Notes: generated by a model from the sequence alone, not told the origin. Counted from the first letter of the stretch, positions 1 through 10,330 are shown. The stretch is DNA of 64,000 bases from Terriglobus sp. TAA 43 (GCF_000800015.1 NZ_JUGR01000001.1:1116001-1180000); one strand, 5' to 3'. Numbers and translations are program-made.

Positions 1-825
1 CTAGACCACATGCGTTCTGCGGAAGAGGTCTATTCCTACGACCCCATCCCTGCAGGCAGCAACCTCACTCCCGCGCAGGCAAAGCTCGTACTCGGTGGCG
101 AAATCTGCATGTGGGGCGAGCAGGTGGACGACCTCGCCATTGACTCGCGAATCTGGCCGCGCGGTGCCGTTATTGCGGAACGCTTCTGGTCCCCTGCCAC
201 CACACGCGACGTAGCCGACATGTACCGCCGCCTCGGCCCCATGCAGCTTCGTCTCGACGCTCTCGGCTTGCAAAACATAAGCGGCCCACAGCGCGGTCTC
301 CGCCAACTCGCAGGACCGAATCCGGCGGAGCAACAGGCGCTCGCCACGTTTGACTCCGTACTGCAACCCGTCGACTTCCACGAGCGCTATGCAGAGCAGC
401 ACACCGGCCCGTCGACGCCCTTCGGACGCCTCGTGGACTTCACTGTGCCTGACCCGCCAATGCGCTACGAATTCGGACGCATGGTCAGCAACTACCTTGA
501 TCCCGGCACCAACAACCAGCGCGCAGCCGCTTATGCAGAGTTGAAATCGGTTTTACAACAATGGCAGTCCGCCGCCAACACGGTGGATGACATTGCGCAG
601 CACAGCCCACTCGTGGCAGAGGAACAACAGCGTCGCCAGCAGTTCCATCAACTGGCCACGATGGGACTTGAGGCGTTGGAACGTCTGCAATCACGTCGAC
701 TCAACGACACTGCGTGGATTGCAACGCAAAAGCAAATCCTTGCCGAGGCAGGCAAGCATACGGAGCTGGTCGACTTCGTCATTCTGAAACCGATGCAACA
801 ACTCGTAGACGCCACCCAGCAGTAA
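1..825 (+). CDS. Beta-N-acetylhexosaminidase (GH20), 3' part only
   Basis: The reading frame is open to the left edge, so the catalytic N-terminal half lies outside the window and 274 codons are visible. The segment GGEICMWGE followed by RIWPRGAVIAERFW matches the end of the GH20 barrel, where a conserved Trp lines the GlcNAc pocket (family knowledge). The remaining 170 or so residues form a helical tail. The enzyme would release terminal GlcNAc or GalNAc from chitin- or peptidoglycan-type oligosaccharides. A signal peptide cannot be judged because the start is missing. The stop is TAA at 823-825, and a small opposite-strand gene converges on it. Confidence 0.85.
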   Translation, partial: LDHMRSAEEVYSYDPIPAGSNLTPAQAKLVLGGEICMWGEQVDDLAIDSRIWPRGAVIAERFWSPATTRDVADMYRRLGPMQLRLDALGLQNISGPQRGLRQLAGPNPAEQQALATFDSVLQPVDFHERYAEQHTGPSTPFGRLVDFTVPDPPMRYEFGRMVSNYLDPGTNNQRAAAYAELKSVLQQWQSAANTVDDIAQHSPLVAEEQQRRQQFHQLATMGLEALERLQSRRLNDTAWIATQKQILAEAGKHTELVDFVILKPMQQLVDATQQ

Positions 826-840
826 AGCAGGATGCAGAAC

Positions 841-1122
841 CTACTGTGAGAGCAATGCGGAGATCATCTCCACCCGCTCCTGCGCAATCGAACCACGAAA
901 CACAGGGCGACCGGCCCGCCGATACCAATACTCGGCGTTTGACTGGTCGCCTTCTTCGCGATGCAGCAGTGCATGCACCCACGCCGAGTTACGATCTTCG
1001 CCTTCCTGCGCTTCCTCATGCGCGGCATTCCAGTTGCCATGCGCGGCGTGCCAAAGCGCTCGCAGTGCATGTCCCTTCACATCGTCCAGCGATCCCGCCA
1101 CAAACTCATCCACATTCCGCAT
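841..1122 (-). CDS. Small uncharacterised helical protein
   Basis: This 93-residue soluble protein begins MRNVDEFVAG; the ATG at 1122 is preferred over an in-frame upstream start that would run into the divergent ABC gene. It is rich in Ala, Trp, His and Glu and looks all-helical, with a TPR-like stretch (ALRALWHAAHGNWNAAHEEA) and a later WYRRAGRP segment. I do not recognise a named family, although the conserved look of WYRRAGRP suggests a real gene. The start lies 13 bases from the divergent ABC gene, so the two probably share a promoter region. It converges on the GH20 gene with 15 bases between them. Confidence 0.6.
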   Translation of the reverse strand: MRNVDEFVAGSLDDVKGHALRALWHAAHGNWNAAHEEAQEGEDRNSAWVHALLHREEGDQSNAEYWYRRAGRPVFRGSIAQERVEMISALLSQ

Positions 1123-1135
1123 AGGATGAGAATAG

Positions 1136-1837
<702 letters not shown>

Positions 1838-2173
1838 CCGATAATTCGTTCCAGCCAGCGAAGATGCGCGAAGCACGGCCAGAACGGTGCGAGTACTGCA
1901 CCTTTTTCCCACAGGTTGCGTCCAATAAGGACATTTCAGGAGCAGTGCTTCTCCTGTTATCGTTTTGCCTAAGTTTCAGGGCAGTACGGCGTACCGGCCA
2001 GTCGGGTACACTGGATGCACAAAAGATGTGGGAATAACCTCGGCGGCGTGCATTCGGCGGGGTTTGTTCCAGGGGTTCCCGCATCATGGCGCTTTTTGGC
2101 GGATGCGGGAACGGGCAGTGAACCAATGGCCTTCTGCGTGGCGGCACGTCACGACGGAGGAGCTAGGGGGAGC
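1838..2173. other. Intergenic region between the ABC ATPase gene and clpC
   Basis: 336 bases without a convincing gene. A weak hairpin (CAGGAG at 1937-1942 pairing with CTCCTG at 1951-1956, then TTATCGTTTT) could end the ABC transcript. TACACT at 2007-2012 resembles a -10 box but has no good -35 partner. A frame open from 2015 runs into clpC, but its first 53 codons look non-coding and the strong GGAGGAGCTAGGGGG ribosome site sits just before 2174. Confidence 0.4.
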
Positions 2174-4660
2174 ATGTTCGAGCGTTATACCGAAAAAGCG
2201 CGGCGCGTTATCTTCTTTGCGCGTTACGAAGCAAGCCAGTTCGGCTCACCTTACATTGAGACGGAGCACCTGCTTCTTGGCCTGCTCCGCGAAGACAAGG
2301 CGCTGACCAACCGGTTCCTCCGTTCGCACGCATCGGTGGAATCCATTCGTAAACAGATTGAAGGCCACACCACCATTCGCGAGAAGGTGTCGACGTCGGT
2401 CGACCTGCCGCTGTCGAATGAGTGCAAGCGCGTCCTCGCCTACGCTGCGGAAGAGGCTGAGCGCCTCTCGCACAAGCACATCGGCACGGAGCACCTGCTC
2501 CTCGGTTTGCTGCGCGAAGAGAAGTGCTTCGCCGCGGAAATCCTGATGGAGCGCGGCCTGCGCCTGCCCACCATCCGCGAGGAACTGCAGCGCACCACGC
2601 AGGAAAAGCCCACGCCGCAGGCATCGTCCAGCAAGCAGCAGCGCCAGCAGCAGCAGAACGGCGAGCAGTCCATGCTGGCTGAGTTCTCTCGCGATCTGAC
2701 GCAGGCCGCCATGGACCAGCAGCTTGATCCGCTGGTGGGCCGCGATGGCGAAGTGGAACGCGTCATTCAGATCCTCTGCCGCCGCACGAAGAACAATCCG
2801 GTGCTCATCGGCGAACCCGGTGTTGGCAAGACCGCCATCGTCGAAGGCCTGGCGCAGAAGATTGCTGACGGCGAAGTCCCCAGCTTCCTTGCAGACAAGC
2901 GCGTCCTGTCGCTGGATCTTTCGCTCATCGTCGCTGGCACCAAGTACCGCGGCCAATTTGAAGAGCGCCTGAAAACCATCATGAAAGAACTGATGGAGAA
3001 CCAGAACTCCATCGTCTTCATCGACGAACTTCACACCCTCGTCGGCGCGGGCTCGGCCGAAGGCTCGCTCGACGCTGCGAACATCCTCAAGCCCGCACTT
3101 TCGCGTGGCGAGATTCAGTGCATCGGCGCGACGACACCTGCGGAATTCCGTAAGAGCATCGAAAAGGATCGCTCGCTGGAACGCCGCTTCCAGGCCGTGA
3201 AGGTGCCGCCGCCAAACGAAGAAGATGCCATCAAGATCATCATGGGCATCAAGGAGAAGTACGAGAAGTTCCACGCCGTCACCTACACCGACGACGCGAT
3301 CACTTACTCCGTCACGCACTCCAATCGTTACATCCCGGACCGCTTCCTTCCGGACAAGGCGATCGACCTCATCGACGAGGCTGGTGCGCGCGTGAAGCTG
3401 CGCCAGACCACGCTTCCGGAAGAGCTAACTGAAGTCCAGAAGCGCATCAAGTTCATCGTGCACCGCATGGAAAACGCCATTGCAAACCACGAGTTTGAGA
3501 AGGCACGCTTCTACTCTGACGAGGAGCGAAAGGAGCGTGAAAACCTCCGCGCACTCCGCGAACGCTACCACCTCGACGACTCGTCCGCAGGCGTGGTCAC
3601 CAAGGAAGATATTGAGGACGTCGTCAGCCGCTGGACCGGCGTGCCGATCACTTCACTCAAGGAAGAAGAGCAGCAGAAGCTGCTTCGCGTGGAAGAAGAG
3701 CTGCACAAACGCGTTATCTCGCAGGACAAGGCGATCAGTGCCCTCTCCCGCGCGATCCGCCGCTCACGTGCAGGCCTCAAGAACCCCTCGCGCCCCATCG
3801 GTTCGTTCCTCTTCCTCGGCCCCACCGGCGTCGGCAAGACGGAGATGGCGCGCACTCTGGCCCAGTTCCTCTTCGGGTCAGACAAGGCGCTCATCCGCTT
3901 CGATATGTCGGAGTTCATGGAGAAGCACTCGGTCAGCAAGTTGATCGGTTCGCCTCCGGGATACGTTGGTTACGAGGAGGGCGGTCAGCTCACCGAGCGC
4001 GTCAAGCGTCAGCCATACTCCGTCGTCCTGCTCGACGAAGTCGAAAAGGCGCATCCGGATGTCTTCAACCTGCTGCTGCAGGTCTTTGAAGACGGCCACC
4101 TGACGGACGGCCTCGGCAACACGGTCGACTTCAAGAACACGATCCTCATCATGACGTCGAACATCGGCGCCAAGCACCTCATGAAGCGTGAGGGCCTCGG
4201 CTTCCAGTCGAACAAGAACGAGGTCATGCTGGAGAAGATGGAGGAGATGGTGAAGGGCGAGGTCAAGCGCACCTTCAACCCCGAATTCATCAACCGTCTC
4301 GACGAGATCATCGTCTTCACGGCACTCTCTGACAGCGACCTGATGCAGATTCTGGAACTTCTGGTGCAGACCCTAAACACCAATCTGGTGCACAAGGCCA
4401 TCACCATCAGCGTCAATGACGACGCGAAGAAGTGGATTCTTGACAAGACGCTCACAGACCGCAGCTACGGCGCACGTCCGCTCCGCCGCGCTCTACAGCG
4501 TTACATCGAAGACCCGCTGTCGGAGGCGCTCATCGCTGGCCAGATCACCCAGCGCCCATCGTTCCTCGAGGTCTACCTCGATAACAACCAGCTCTTCTAT
4601 CGTCCTGTGGCCCAGGAAGGCGAAGAGCAGGCTGAAGGCGCAGCACTCGCTATCATGTAG
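2174..4660 (+). CDS. clpC: ClpC, Clp protease ATP-binding unfoldase
   Basis: An 828-residue class I AAA+ unfoldase that feeds substrates to ClpP. Two Clp_N repeats (about 1-75 and 80-145) are followed by a Gln-rich linker (about 152-166). NBD1 has GEPGVGKT (213-220), and a UVR-like coiled middle segment ([20 protein letters not shown]) marks ClpC rather than ClpA or ClpB. NBD2 has GPTGVGKT (549-556), and a C-terminal D2-small domain follows. The start at 2174 ([11 protein letters not shown]) is chosen from homology and the purine-rich ribosome site immediately upstream. ClpP is encoded 44 kb away in this window. A strong hairpin follows the stop. A McsB-type adaptor is not seen nearby. Confidence 0.95.
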   Translation: MFERYTEKARRVIFFARYEASQFGSPYIETEHLLLGLLREDKALTNRFLRSHASVESIRKQIEGHTTIREKVSTSVDLPLSNECKRVLAYAAEEAERLSHKHIGTEHLLLGLLREEKCFAAEILMERGLRLPTIREELQRTTQEKPTPQASSSKQQRQQQQNGEQSMLAEFSRDLTQAAMDQQLDPLVGRDGEVERVIQILCRRTKNNPVLIGEPGVGKTAIVEGLAQKIADGEVPSFLADKRVLSLDLSLIVAGTKYRGQFEERLKTIMKELMENQNSIVFIDELHTLVGAGSAEGSLDAANILKPALSRGEIQCIGATTPAEFRKSIEKDRSLERRFQAVKVPPPNEEDAIKIIMGIKEKYEKFHAVTYTDDAITYSVTHSNRYIPDRFLPDKAIDLIDEAGARVKLRQTTLPEELTEVQKRIKFIVHRMENAIANHEFEKARFYSDEERKERENLRALRERYHLDDSSAGVVTKEDIEDVVSRWTGVPITSLKEEEQQKLLRVEEELHKRVISQDKAISALSRAIRRSRAGLKNPSRPIGSFLFLGPTGVGKTEMARTLAQFLFGSDKALIRFDMSEFMEKHSVSKLIGSPPGYVGYEEGGQLTERVKRQPYSVVLLDEVEKAHPDVFNLLLQVFEDGHLTDGLGNTVDFKNTILIMTSNIGAKHLMKREGLGFQSNKNEVMLEKMEEMVKGEVKRTFNPEFINRLDEIIVFTALSDSDLMQILELLVQTLNTNLVHKAITISVNDDAKKWILDKTLTDRSYGARPLRRALQRYIEDPLSEALIAGQITQRPSFLEVYLDNNQLFYRPVAQEGEEQAEGAALAIM

Positions 4661-4674
4661 TCCAACATCATCAC

Positions 4675-4714
4675 AAAGACGGAAGGGAGGCCACGTGGCC
4701 TCCCTTCTGTCTTT
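4675..4714. terminator. Bidirectional hairpin terminator, clpC / CE15 gene
   Basis: Near-perfect inverted repeat GAAGGGAGGCC-ACGT-GGCCTCCCTTC, extended by AAAGAC/GTCTTT. It lies between the convergent clpC and esterase genes and has T-rich sequence on both exits. Confidence 0.85.
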
Positions 4715-4728
4715 CTCTGGATACAGCT

Positions 4729-6000
4729 TCAATGAGCCGAAGCCGTTGGCTTCAGGTTTCGATTCGCAAACGCAACATACTGCGTCCAGTCGAACGGCGT
4801 AATGTCGTGCTTCCCTGTCCTCAGGTGATAACCAATCCGATCGCCAATAGAAGTATTCACTGGCGGTGGAAAGCTTCCCGATACGCCGCGCAGCCCATAC
4901 AGCGCATACACCTTGCCCGCTTCCTGCGCTGATAGGAACTCGCCCTTTGGATCAGCCCACTTATCTTCGGTTGCACTGGCCACATATAACGGGCGCGGTG
5001 CGATCAATGAAAGCAATTCATGTTGATCGATCGGCAATGAATCCGCCTTGCCGTTGAAGTTTCGGAACTGAGGAATGAACCAGTGGGGGAAGGCTCGATT
5101 CAAATCTTCCGTGGTCTCACCGAAGTTACGGCGCGCAAGCGCTGCACCACCTTCCCCGGAGTCGTTCGAAACCACCATCGCAAACCGCGTATCGTTCGCG
5201 CCGGCCCACAGGCAAGCCTTTCCTAAGCGCGAATGTCCGGTTGCGATAATTCGGTGCGAATCGACCTCGGGCCGCGTCAAAAGATAATCCTGAATGCGAC
5301 TCATGCCCCAGGCCCATACACCGATGGCAGCCCACTCCTGCGGCTGAATGTGCAGCGAATCGGCCAACGTGATGCGAACTCCCGTCTTCCAACCATCAGG
5401 CGTGTCCACTTCCACGTCGCCATACCAGGCCGTCGCTACGCCATATCCCGCGCCAACCAGGTCTGCGTAGGGCCATCGGCTCGCCTGATCTCCACGCACC
5501 GGCGGCTTGTCATTACTCTTCTGCGCCGCCAGCCAGTTCGGCTGAATGGTGATGTTCGGATCAGTGGTGGTCGAGTGATTTCCAAGAAAGTTCAACCCAA
5601 CAAACACAGGCGCTTTCCCTGCAGCATGTGCCGGAAGATAGAGCAACACGTGCATCACTGGGGCATCGTCCGAGGGGCCAAGAAACACGCTGACCTCCGA
5701 ACGCACCGCCGTCCCACCCAGCGCATTCTTATCGACAGACTCTACGCGATAGTGAGTTCCTGCAGGAGCGGCAGGCATACGGCCATAGACATTCTCAGCA
5801 AATGTCTTCAGGAGATACGTACGTTGTTGCTGCCAATCCTCCACTGTGCGAACCGTCTTACCATCCGGCGTCGTCAGTGCCGATGGCAGCGTGTACGGCT
5901 GCACCTTGCTCTCATCCAGATTCGTCTTTGCTGTTTGCGCATGTGCCAACAGCAAAGAACCTGCCAGAACAATCGCTACTCGATTCCAAGCGAACGCCAT
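4729..6000 (-). CDS. Secreted glucuronoyl esterase-like protein (CE15)
   Basis: A 423-residue alpha/beta hydrolase with a signal peptide (hydrophobic stretch to about 21, AHA|QT cleavage). GHSRLGK (255-261) matches the CE15 nucleophile motif G-x-S-R-x-G-K, with Ser257 as nucleophile; His398 in RTGKHD is the likely catalytic His. The family cleaves ester links between 4-O-methylglucuronic acid of xylan and lignin alcohols; some members are labelled acetylxylan esterase. The protein should act in the periplasm or outside the cell. Its start overlaps the end of the ubiD-like gene by 25 bases, so the two are probably co-transcribed. The signal peptide requires this upstream ATG, so the overlap is real. 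Confidence 0.8.
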   Translation of the reverse strand: MAFAWNRVAIVLAGSLLLAHAQTAKTNLDESKVQPYTLPSALTTPDGKTVRTVEDWQQQRTYLLKTFAENVYGRMPAAPAGTHYRVESVDKNALGGTAVRSEVSVFLGPSDDAPVMHVLLYLPAHAAGKAPVFVGLNFLGNHSTTTDPNITIQPNWLAAQKSNDKPPVRGDQASRWPYADLVGAGYGVATAWYGDVEVDTPDGWKTGVRITLADSLHIQPQEWAAIGVWAWGMSRIQDYLLTRPEVDSHRIIATGHSRLGKACLWAGANDTRFAMVVSNDSGEGGAALARRNFGETTEDLNRAFPHWFIPQFRNFNGKADSLPIDQHELLSLIAPRPLYVASATEDKWADPKGEFLSAQEAGKVYALYGLRGVSGSFPPPVNTSIGDRIGYHLRTGKHDITPFDWTQYVAFANRNLKPTASAH

Positions 6001-7556
6001 ATCTCATCCACTCTCTTCTTCACAGGTTCAGGCATCTCCAGCATCTCTGGCCACGGACGAGTGAATCCTTCCGCAGCCCACTTCCGAGTGGCATCAATGC
6101 CCATCTTGCTACCGAAGTTCGGCAGGCGCGATGCGTGATCCAGCGAATCCACTGGCCCCAACGTAAATTGAATGTCGCGCTCCGGGTCAATGTTGTTCGC
6201 GACGCGCAATACCACTTCGCCCACGTCCTGCACATCGCAATCTTCATCGACAACCACGATGCACTTGGTAAACATCGCCTGCCCAAGTGCCCAGATGCCG
6301 TTCATCACCTTGCGCGCCTGTCCCGCATAACTCTTGCGGATCGAGATCAGCATAAGGTTATGTGCCACGCCTTCGGGCGGCAGGTTAATGTCCACAATCT
6401 CCGGCATCGTCAGCTTGATCAGCGGCAGGAAGATGCGCTCGACAGCCTTCGCCATCCATGCATCTTCCATCGGAGGCTTGCCGACGATCGTGGCTGCATA
6501 GATCGGGTCTTTGCGATGCGTGATCGCTGTCAGATGAAAGACCGGATACTCCTCAGGCATGGTGTAGAACCCGGTGTGATCGCCGAACGGTCCTTCCATG
6601 CGCAGTTCTGCAAGATCGACGTAGCCTTCCAGGATGTACTCCGCATGAGCAGGCACTTCCAGGTCAACTGTCTCAGCCTTCACTAACTCCACAGGTTTAC
6701 CGCGCAGGAATCCGGCAATCAGAAACTCTTCAATCTCCGGCGGTGCAGGGACAATTGCGCTGAAAGTCAGTGCCGGATCGGCACCGATGGCAACAGCCAC
6801 TTCCATCCGTTCACCGCGAATTTTCGAGAGCGTCACACCATTCAACGATGTGGAGTCTTCCGCTGCCGTCGTACCCCCTGCAGTCATTGCCATTAGCTTC
6901 ACGCGTTCCGCATCGGTTGTCGCTGTCGCACGCAAGCGATCACGCAGATGCTCCGCAGCATTCTTCTGCCGCTGCCAGTGCATGCCCGTGGTGCGTTCGT
7001 CATACACCTGCATTCGATACATGCCTACGTTGCGTTTGCCGGAACGCGGATCGCGCGTCATCACCAGCGGCAACGTAATGAATCGCCCCGCGTCACCGGG
7101 CCACGTACGCAGAATGGGCAGTTCTGACAGATTGATCTGGTCGCCCGTCTTTACTACTTCCTTGCATGAAGCCTGCTTGCGATCAACAACCTTCGGGAAG
7201 AACGATCCCACCTCCGCCAGCATGGGAAGCATCTTCAGCTTGTCCATAAAGCCGGTCGGCACTTCGGGCTTCAGAAGTGACTGCAAACGGTCAGCGATGG
7301 CATCCAGTGAATCGCACTCCAGCGCCATCTGCATCTTACGCAGGCTACCGAACTGGTTCATCAGAACCTTCGCGCCGGGATAGCCTTTCACGTTCTCAAA
7401 CAACAGCGCCGGACCGCCCTTGCCGCCGTTCATCTTCGCGGCGCGGTCAGCAATCTCTGCCATCTCAAGATCCGTATCCACTTCGACGCGGATACGCTTC
7501 AATTCCCCGCTTTTTTCCAGGCGCGTCAACCACTCGCGCAGGTCGCGATAAGCCAT
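5976..7556 (-). CDS. UbiD family prenyl-FMN decarboxylase
   Basis: A 526-residue protein starting MAYRDLREWLTRLE; AAGGGAG about 10 bases upstream of this ATG supports the start over one 42 bases earlier. EGPFGDHTGF (321-330) and the earlier ITLPLVMTRDP and NVGMYRMQVYD segments are typical of UbiD/Fdc enzymes, which use prenylated FMN to (de)carboxylate aromatic or alpha,beta-unsaturated acids. Relative to typical family members there is an insertion of roughly 35 residues around 200-240. UbiD in quinone synthesis is the default guess, but the substrate cannot be read from sequence, and the overlap with a lignin-xylan esterase leaves aromatic catabolism possible. The UbiX flavin prenyltransferase is not in the window. 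Confidence 0.85.
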   Translation of the reverse strand: MAYRDLREWLTRLEKSGELKRIRVEVDTDLEMAEIADRAAKMNGGKGGPALLFENVKGYPGAKVLMNQFGSLRKMQMALECDSLDAIADRLQSLLKPEVPTGFMDKLKMLPMLAEVGSFFPKVVDRKQASCKEVVKTGDQINLSELPILRTWPGDAGRFITLPLVMTRDPRSGKRNVGMYRMQVYDERTTGMHWQRQKNAAEHLRDRLRATATTDAERVKLMAMTAGGTTAAEDSTSLNGVTLSKIRGERMEVAVAIGADPALTFSAIVPAPPEIEEFLIAGFLRGKPVELVKAETVDLEVPAHAEYILEGYVDLAELRMEGPFGDHTGFYTMPEEYPVFHLTAITHRKDPIYAATIVGKPPMEDAWMAKAVERIFLPLIKLTMPEIVDINLPPEGVAHNLMLISIRKSYAGQARKVMNGIWALGQAMFTKCIVVVDEDCDVQDVGEVVLRVANNIDPERDIQFTLGPVDSLDHASRLPNFGSKMGIDATRKWAAEGFTRPWPEMLEMPEPVKKRVDEIWRSLGIE

Positions 7557-7638
7557 GCGACAGTCACTCCCTTGGACCGCTCCAGGCGGCCCGAACAAGT
7601 CTCATGGTATCGCGCAGATAAGCCCTAAAACGAAAAGA

Positions 7639-7656
7639 TGCCCGCCGAAGCGGACA
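7639..7656 (-). terminator. UUCG-loop terminator of the HTH gene
   Basis: On the minus strand TGTCCGC-TTCG-GCGGGCA forms a 7-bp stem with one G-U pair and a stable C(UUCG)G tetraloop, followed by TCTTTTCGTTTT. It lies about 29 bases after the HTH stop codon. Confidence 0.7.
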
Positions 7657-7684
7657 CCCTTATCTTCCCAATCAAACGTTAGGT

Positions 7685-8083
7685 CTAAGCGGCACGATGA
7701 ACAGCCGAACCAGAGGCCAGCTTTTCATTCACCTTCAACACCACGCCTGTCATCGACGCAACGCGCTCTTCTGTGCTGGCACTGGCGTCCACTCGTTCGC
7801 TAGCAACCCCATTCAGGCTGGCCAGACGCGATACTTCACGCTCCAATGAGGACAAACCAGCAACCGATCCAGTAGCCGGTGCGCCTTCCAATTCCGTACG
7901 CGATACGGAACCGCGGTGCATCCACTCTTCCAGGTCACTGGTCCGGGCCAAAACCACGTTGCTGGGCGCACCCGGCGGACGATGGATCGGCAGATCAAGA
8001 GTCTTCTCCCACCGCTGGACGGTGCGTACACCCTTACCAAAGAAGTGGGCGATCTCTTTCCACGAACTCAGCATTTTGCTCAA
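7685..8083 (-). CDS. Helix-turn-helix DNA-binding protein
   Basis: A 132-residue protein whose N-terminus (SWKEIAHFFGKGVRTVQRWE, about 7-26) is a MerR/excisionase-like helix-turn-helix, a form common in Acidobacteriota. Residues 60-132 are Ser/Ala/Glu-rich, probably partly coiled, with no recognised sensor domain. The start is uncertain. TTG at 8083 has GAGGTGAG at good spacing, while ATG at 8074 gives a product three residues shorter with poorer spacing. A terminator follows. An imperfect dyad lies about 25 bases upstream of the start and could be an operator. It sits next to the flagellar genes, but no functional link is shown. Confidence 0.7.
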   Translation of the reverse strand: MSKMLSSWKEIAHFFGKGVRTVQRWEKTLDLPIHRPPGAPSNVVLARTSDLEEWMHRGSVSRTELEGAPATGSVAGLSSLEREVSRLASLNGVASERVDASASTEERVASMTGVVLKVNEKLASGSAVHRAA

Positions 8084-8366
8084 AACTCACCTCAACGTGC
8101 CGGATACGACAAATCCTGTCATTTTGTCTGACGCTTCAAGACCCAATTAGGTTTCTCTTTTGGCCGAAAACCGAATTTTTATGTCGTTAATCGGACATTT
8201 CGGGCCAGCAACTACGACAGCGTCATCCACGGGGCGTATAAAAACACCCCATTTGTGTGAAGAGTATCACCATTCACGCGACGTAAAGCGTTTCAGGATA
8301 GAGTGTCAATCTCCGCGGCTTTGCACCAGGACTACTGAACCCGTTACCGCTTTTATTATGAGTTAC
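8084..8366. other. AT-richer intergenic region upstream of the HTH gene
   Basis: 283 bases with no convincing gene. On the minus strand a TTGACA box (plus 8304-8309) could be a -35 element, but no good -10 sits 16-18 bases downstream. An imperfect dyad GACAAAT-CCTGTC-ATTTTGTC spans 8108-8128, close to the HTH start. Confidence 0.4.
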
Positions 8367-8834
8367 TTACGCGCTCCAGCGAGGCTGGCCGCTGCTCATC
8401 GATTGTTGCTGAGGTACAGCCACAGGAAGTCCGCGGCGTTCGGCAGCAGTCCGCAATTCCCGCGGTAACGCGCGATTTGCCGCCGGATCTTTCGCGACCA
8501 CCGCCCACGCCTCTTTGACGTTGCGCACACAGGCAATGACGTTCCGCATTTCCTCTGCTGATCCCGAGTGCGACGCCTCCAGTGTCATCGTGAACATTGC
8601 CGCATAGAAATCCGAGAGGGCCTTCGCCGGTTCGCCCCCGATATCTGGCCGAAGACGGGCCTCCAGGTACATAAGAATGTCCAGCGCACGCTTTACCGCG
8701 TAGCGGCGTTCGATCACATCATCAGCCTCGCACGCCGCTGCTGCACGATACAGAAAACGGATCCAGCCGTCGTACAACGCCACAATCAGTTCCACTCCCG
8801 TGGCTCCGGAGAGCGCCTGTTCCTGATAGTTCAT
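8367..8834 (-). CDS. fliS: FliS flagellar export chaperone
   Basis: A 155-residue helical protein with the FliS pattern: N-terminal YQEQ, then LIVALYDGWIRFLYRA, KRALDILMYLEARLRPDIGGEPAKALSDFYAAM. FliS binds the C-terminus of flagellin in the cytoplasm, prevents premature polymerisation and hands it to the export gate. The last 25 residues (Pro/Gln/Ser-rich) extend past the usual helical bundle. It lies 11 bases downstream of fliD on the same strand, the common fliD-fliS order, so the two are co-transcribed. Confidence 0.9.
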   Translation of the reverse strand: MNYQEQALSGATGVELIVALYDGWIRFLYRAAAACEADDVIERRYAVKRALDILMYLEARLRPDIGGEPAKALSDFYAAMFTMTLEASHSGSAEEMRNVIACVRNVKEAWAVVAKDPAANRALPRELRTAAERRGLPVAVPQQQSMSSGQPRWSA

Positions 8835-8845
8835 CTCAGTTCCTC

Positions 8846-10207
8846 CTAGCTGGATTGGCCATAGCCGGTGATCGCGGCGTAGATCTGTTTGATCTCGTTC
8901 AACTGTTGTGGAATCGCCTGCAAGATTTCATTCGCTGCATTCAGTTCGGCCGTAAGCAAGGTCTGGTAGGTCGCCAGCCGCGCCTCCAGCTTCGTCTTGT
9001 TATCCGCCAACGACGATTCTTCCGAAGTGTTCTGTGCCGCACGCAATGCCAACGCGCCGTTGCCGCTGTTTCCCAGCCCGCTCAAAACCGCCGTAAGGTT
9101 CTGTCCGAAGTCACCGACGTTCATGAAGAAGTTTGAGATTCCCGTGAAGTTTGTCGAAAGCGCGCTGTTGAGTGCAGATGTATCCAGGCTCAACTGCCCG
9201 TTTGTGCCGACGCTGATGCCAAGTTGAGCAAGATTGCTGGTTTTGCCACTGTTCCCCGTCGAGTACGCAAGCGCAGTTGAGAGCTGCGACTGGATCAGGG
9301 ACAGAATCTGATCTCCGAACAAGGGTTCCGCATTACCGGAAGAGTCTTTCGTCTCCTGACCGGAGAGCGCTGACGTCAGCGTGTTGTATGCGGTAATGAA
9401 GGTGTTCAACGAAGTCGCAATCGAGCCTGTATCGTTCACAATCTCCATCGTCACGTTCGTGCTGGATGTACCTACGAGTTGAAAGGTGATGCCCGACAGC
9501 GCACTAGCTACTGTGTTGGAACTGCTCGTCAACGAAATACCATCGAGCGTATACGCCGCATCGGCACCCGTGGCCGTGGCTTTCATGGAGATGCCGTTGC
9601 CATTGGAATCGGTCAGGCCTGACGTATCCAGCGTCATGTTGCCAATTGCGCCACTCGTATTGCTTGTCAGCGAAAGATAGGAACCTGAACTATCTGTAAT
9701 CACTGTCGCTGTCACACCCACATCCAGATCGTTGATCGACTTCGCGAGTGTGGACATGGTGTTGTTTGTCGAATCGATAGTGATGGTGGTTGCTGCTCCA
9801 CTACCCACCTGAATGCTGAGAGAGCCGCTGAGTGTTGCTCCTGTCGCCACAGCACTGGAATGCTGCTGGCTTGTTGTTGCCAGCTGCGAAACGATCAGCG
9901 TATGAGTTCCCGCGGCGGAGAGCGGAGTCGCATCCGTTAGCGAAACCACGCTGCTGTCACTAGTTGCGCCTTCTTTTTGAGCGAAGGCACCATCGAAGGA
10001 TGTAAGCGTTGCCAGCGCACTCGAGAGCGACGAAAGGTCCGTTCCCAGTGTGCTCAAAACCGTGTCCTGCGACTGCAAAGTGGTTGTGCGCGTCGCCCAT
10101 GCGGTCTCGGGCGTACGCATGTTCGTCATGATGCTGTTCACCGTGCTGGTTACATCAAAACCATCACCACTGGTGGCCGATCCGAAATTAATCCCGACAA
10201 CGGACAC
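8846..10207 (-). CDS. fliD: FliD flagellar filament cap (hook-associated protein 2)
   Basis: A 453-residue Ser/Thr/Asn-rich secreted protein without a classical signal peptide. The N-terminal segment VGINFGSATSGDGFDVTSTV and the coiled C-terminus (about 395-453, LEARLATYQTLLTAELNAAN) are the FliD_N and FliD_C parts that flank the variable centre. FliD forms the cap under which flagellin assembles. GTG at 10207 is chosen because AGGAGGG lies 7 bases upstream; a GTG six codons earlier overlaps that site and is less likely. It is followed at 11 bases by fliS and preceded by hairpins separating it from flagellin. Confidence 0.9.
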   Translation of the reverse strand: MSVVGINFGSATSGDGFDVTSTVNSIMTNMRTPETAWATRTTTLQSQDTVLSTLGTDLSSLSSALATLTSFDGAFAQKEGATSDSSVVSLTDATPLSAAGTHTLIVSQLATTSQQHSSAVATGATLSGSLSIQVGSGAATTITIDSTNNTMSTLAKSINDLDVGVTATVITDSSGSYLSLTSNTSGAIGNMTLDTSGLTDSNGNGISMKATATGADAAYTLDGISLTSSSNTVASALSGITFQLVGTSSTNVTMEIVNDTGSIATSLNTFITAYNTLTSALSGQETKDSSGNAEPLFGDQILSLIQSQLSTALAYSTGNSGKTSNLAQLGISVGTNGQLSLDTSALNSALSTNFTGISNFFMNVGDFGQNLTAVLSGLGNSGNGALALRAAQNTSEESSLADNKTKLEARLATYQTLLTAELNAANEILQAIPQQLNEIKQIYAAITGYGQSS

Positions 10208-10283
10208 GCGGAACCCTCCTGACACAAAACCATTCGCACGCTAAGGGCCACGTACAGCACAGCATTCTTAGTCGCGCATAAGA

Positions 10284-10317
10284 ATGGCGCGGACAGTAGG
10301 TACACTGCCCGCGCCAT
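10284..10317 (-). terminator. Terminator or attenuator after flagellin
   Basis: A 14-bp stem ATGGCGCGGGCAGT / ACTGTCCGCGCCAT (one G-U pair) with a 6-base loop follows the flagellin stop. The T-tract is weak (TCTTATG), so read-through into fliD is possible. A second hairpin overlaps its 3' flank (10263-10286, CATTCTTA/TAAGAATG). Confidence 0.65.
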
Positions 10318-10330
10318 CTGCTTCCTACGA

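Noticed and set aside
2015-2173. A 53-codon upstream extension of clpC
   Set aside because: Homology of ClpC begins exactly at MFERYTEKA, with a strong ribosome site just before it. The extension is non-homologous.
2246-3319. A 357-codon open frame on the minus strand
   Set aside because: Antisense to the clpC N-terminal and first ATPase region; no motif and no ribosome site.
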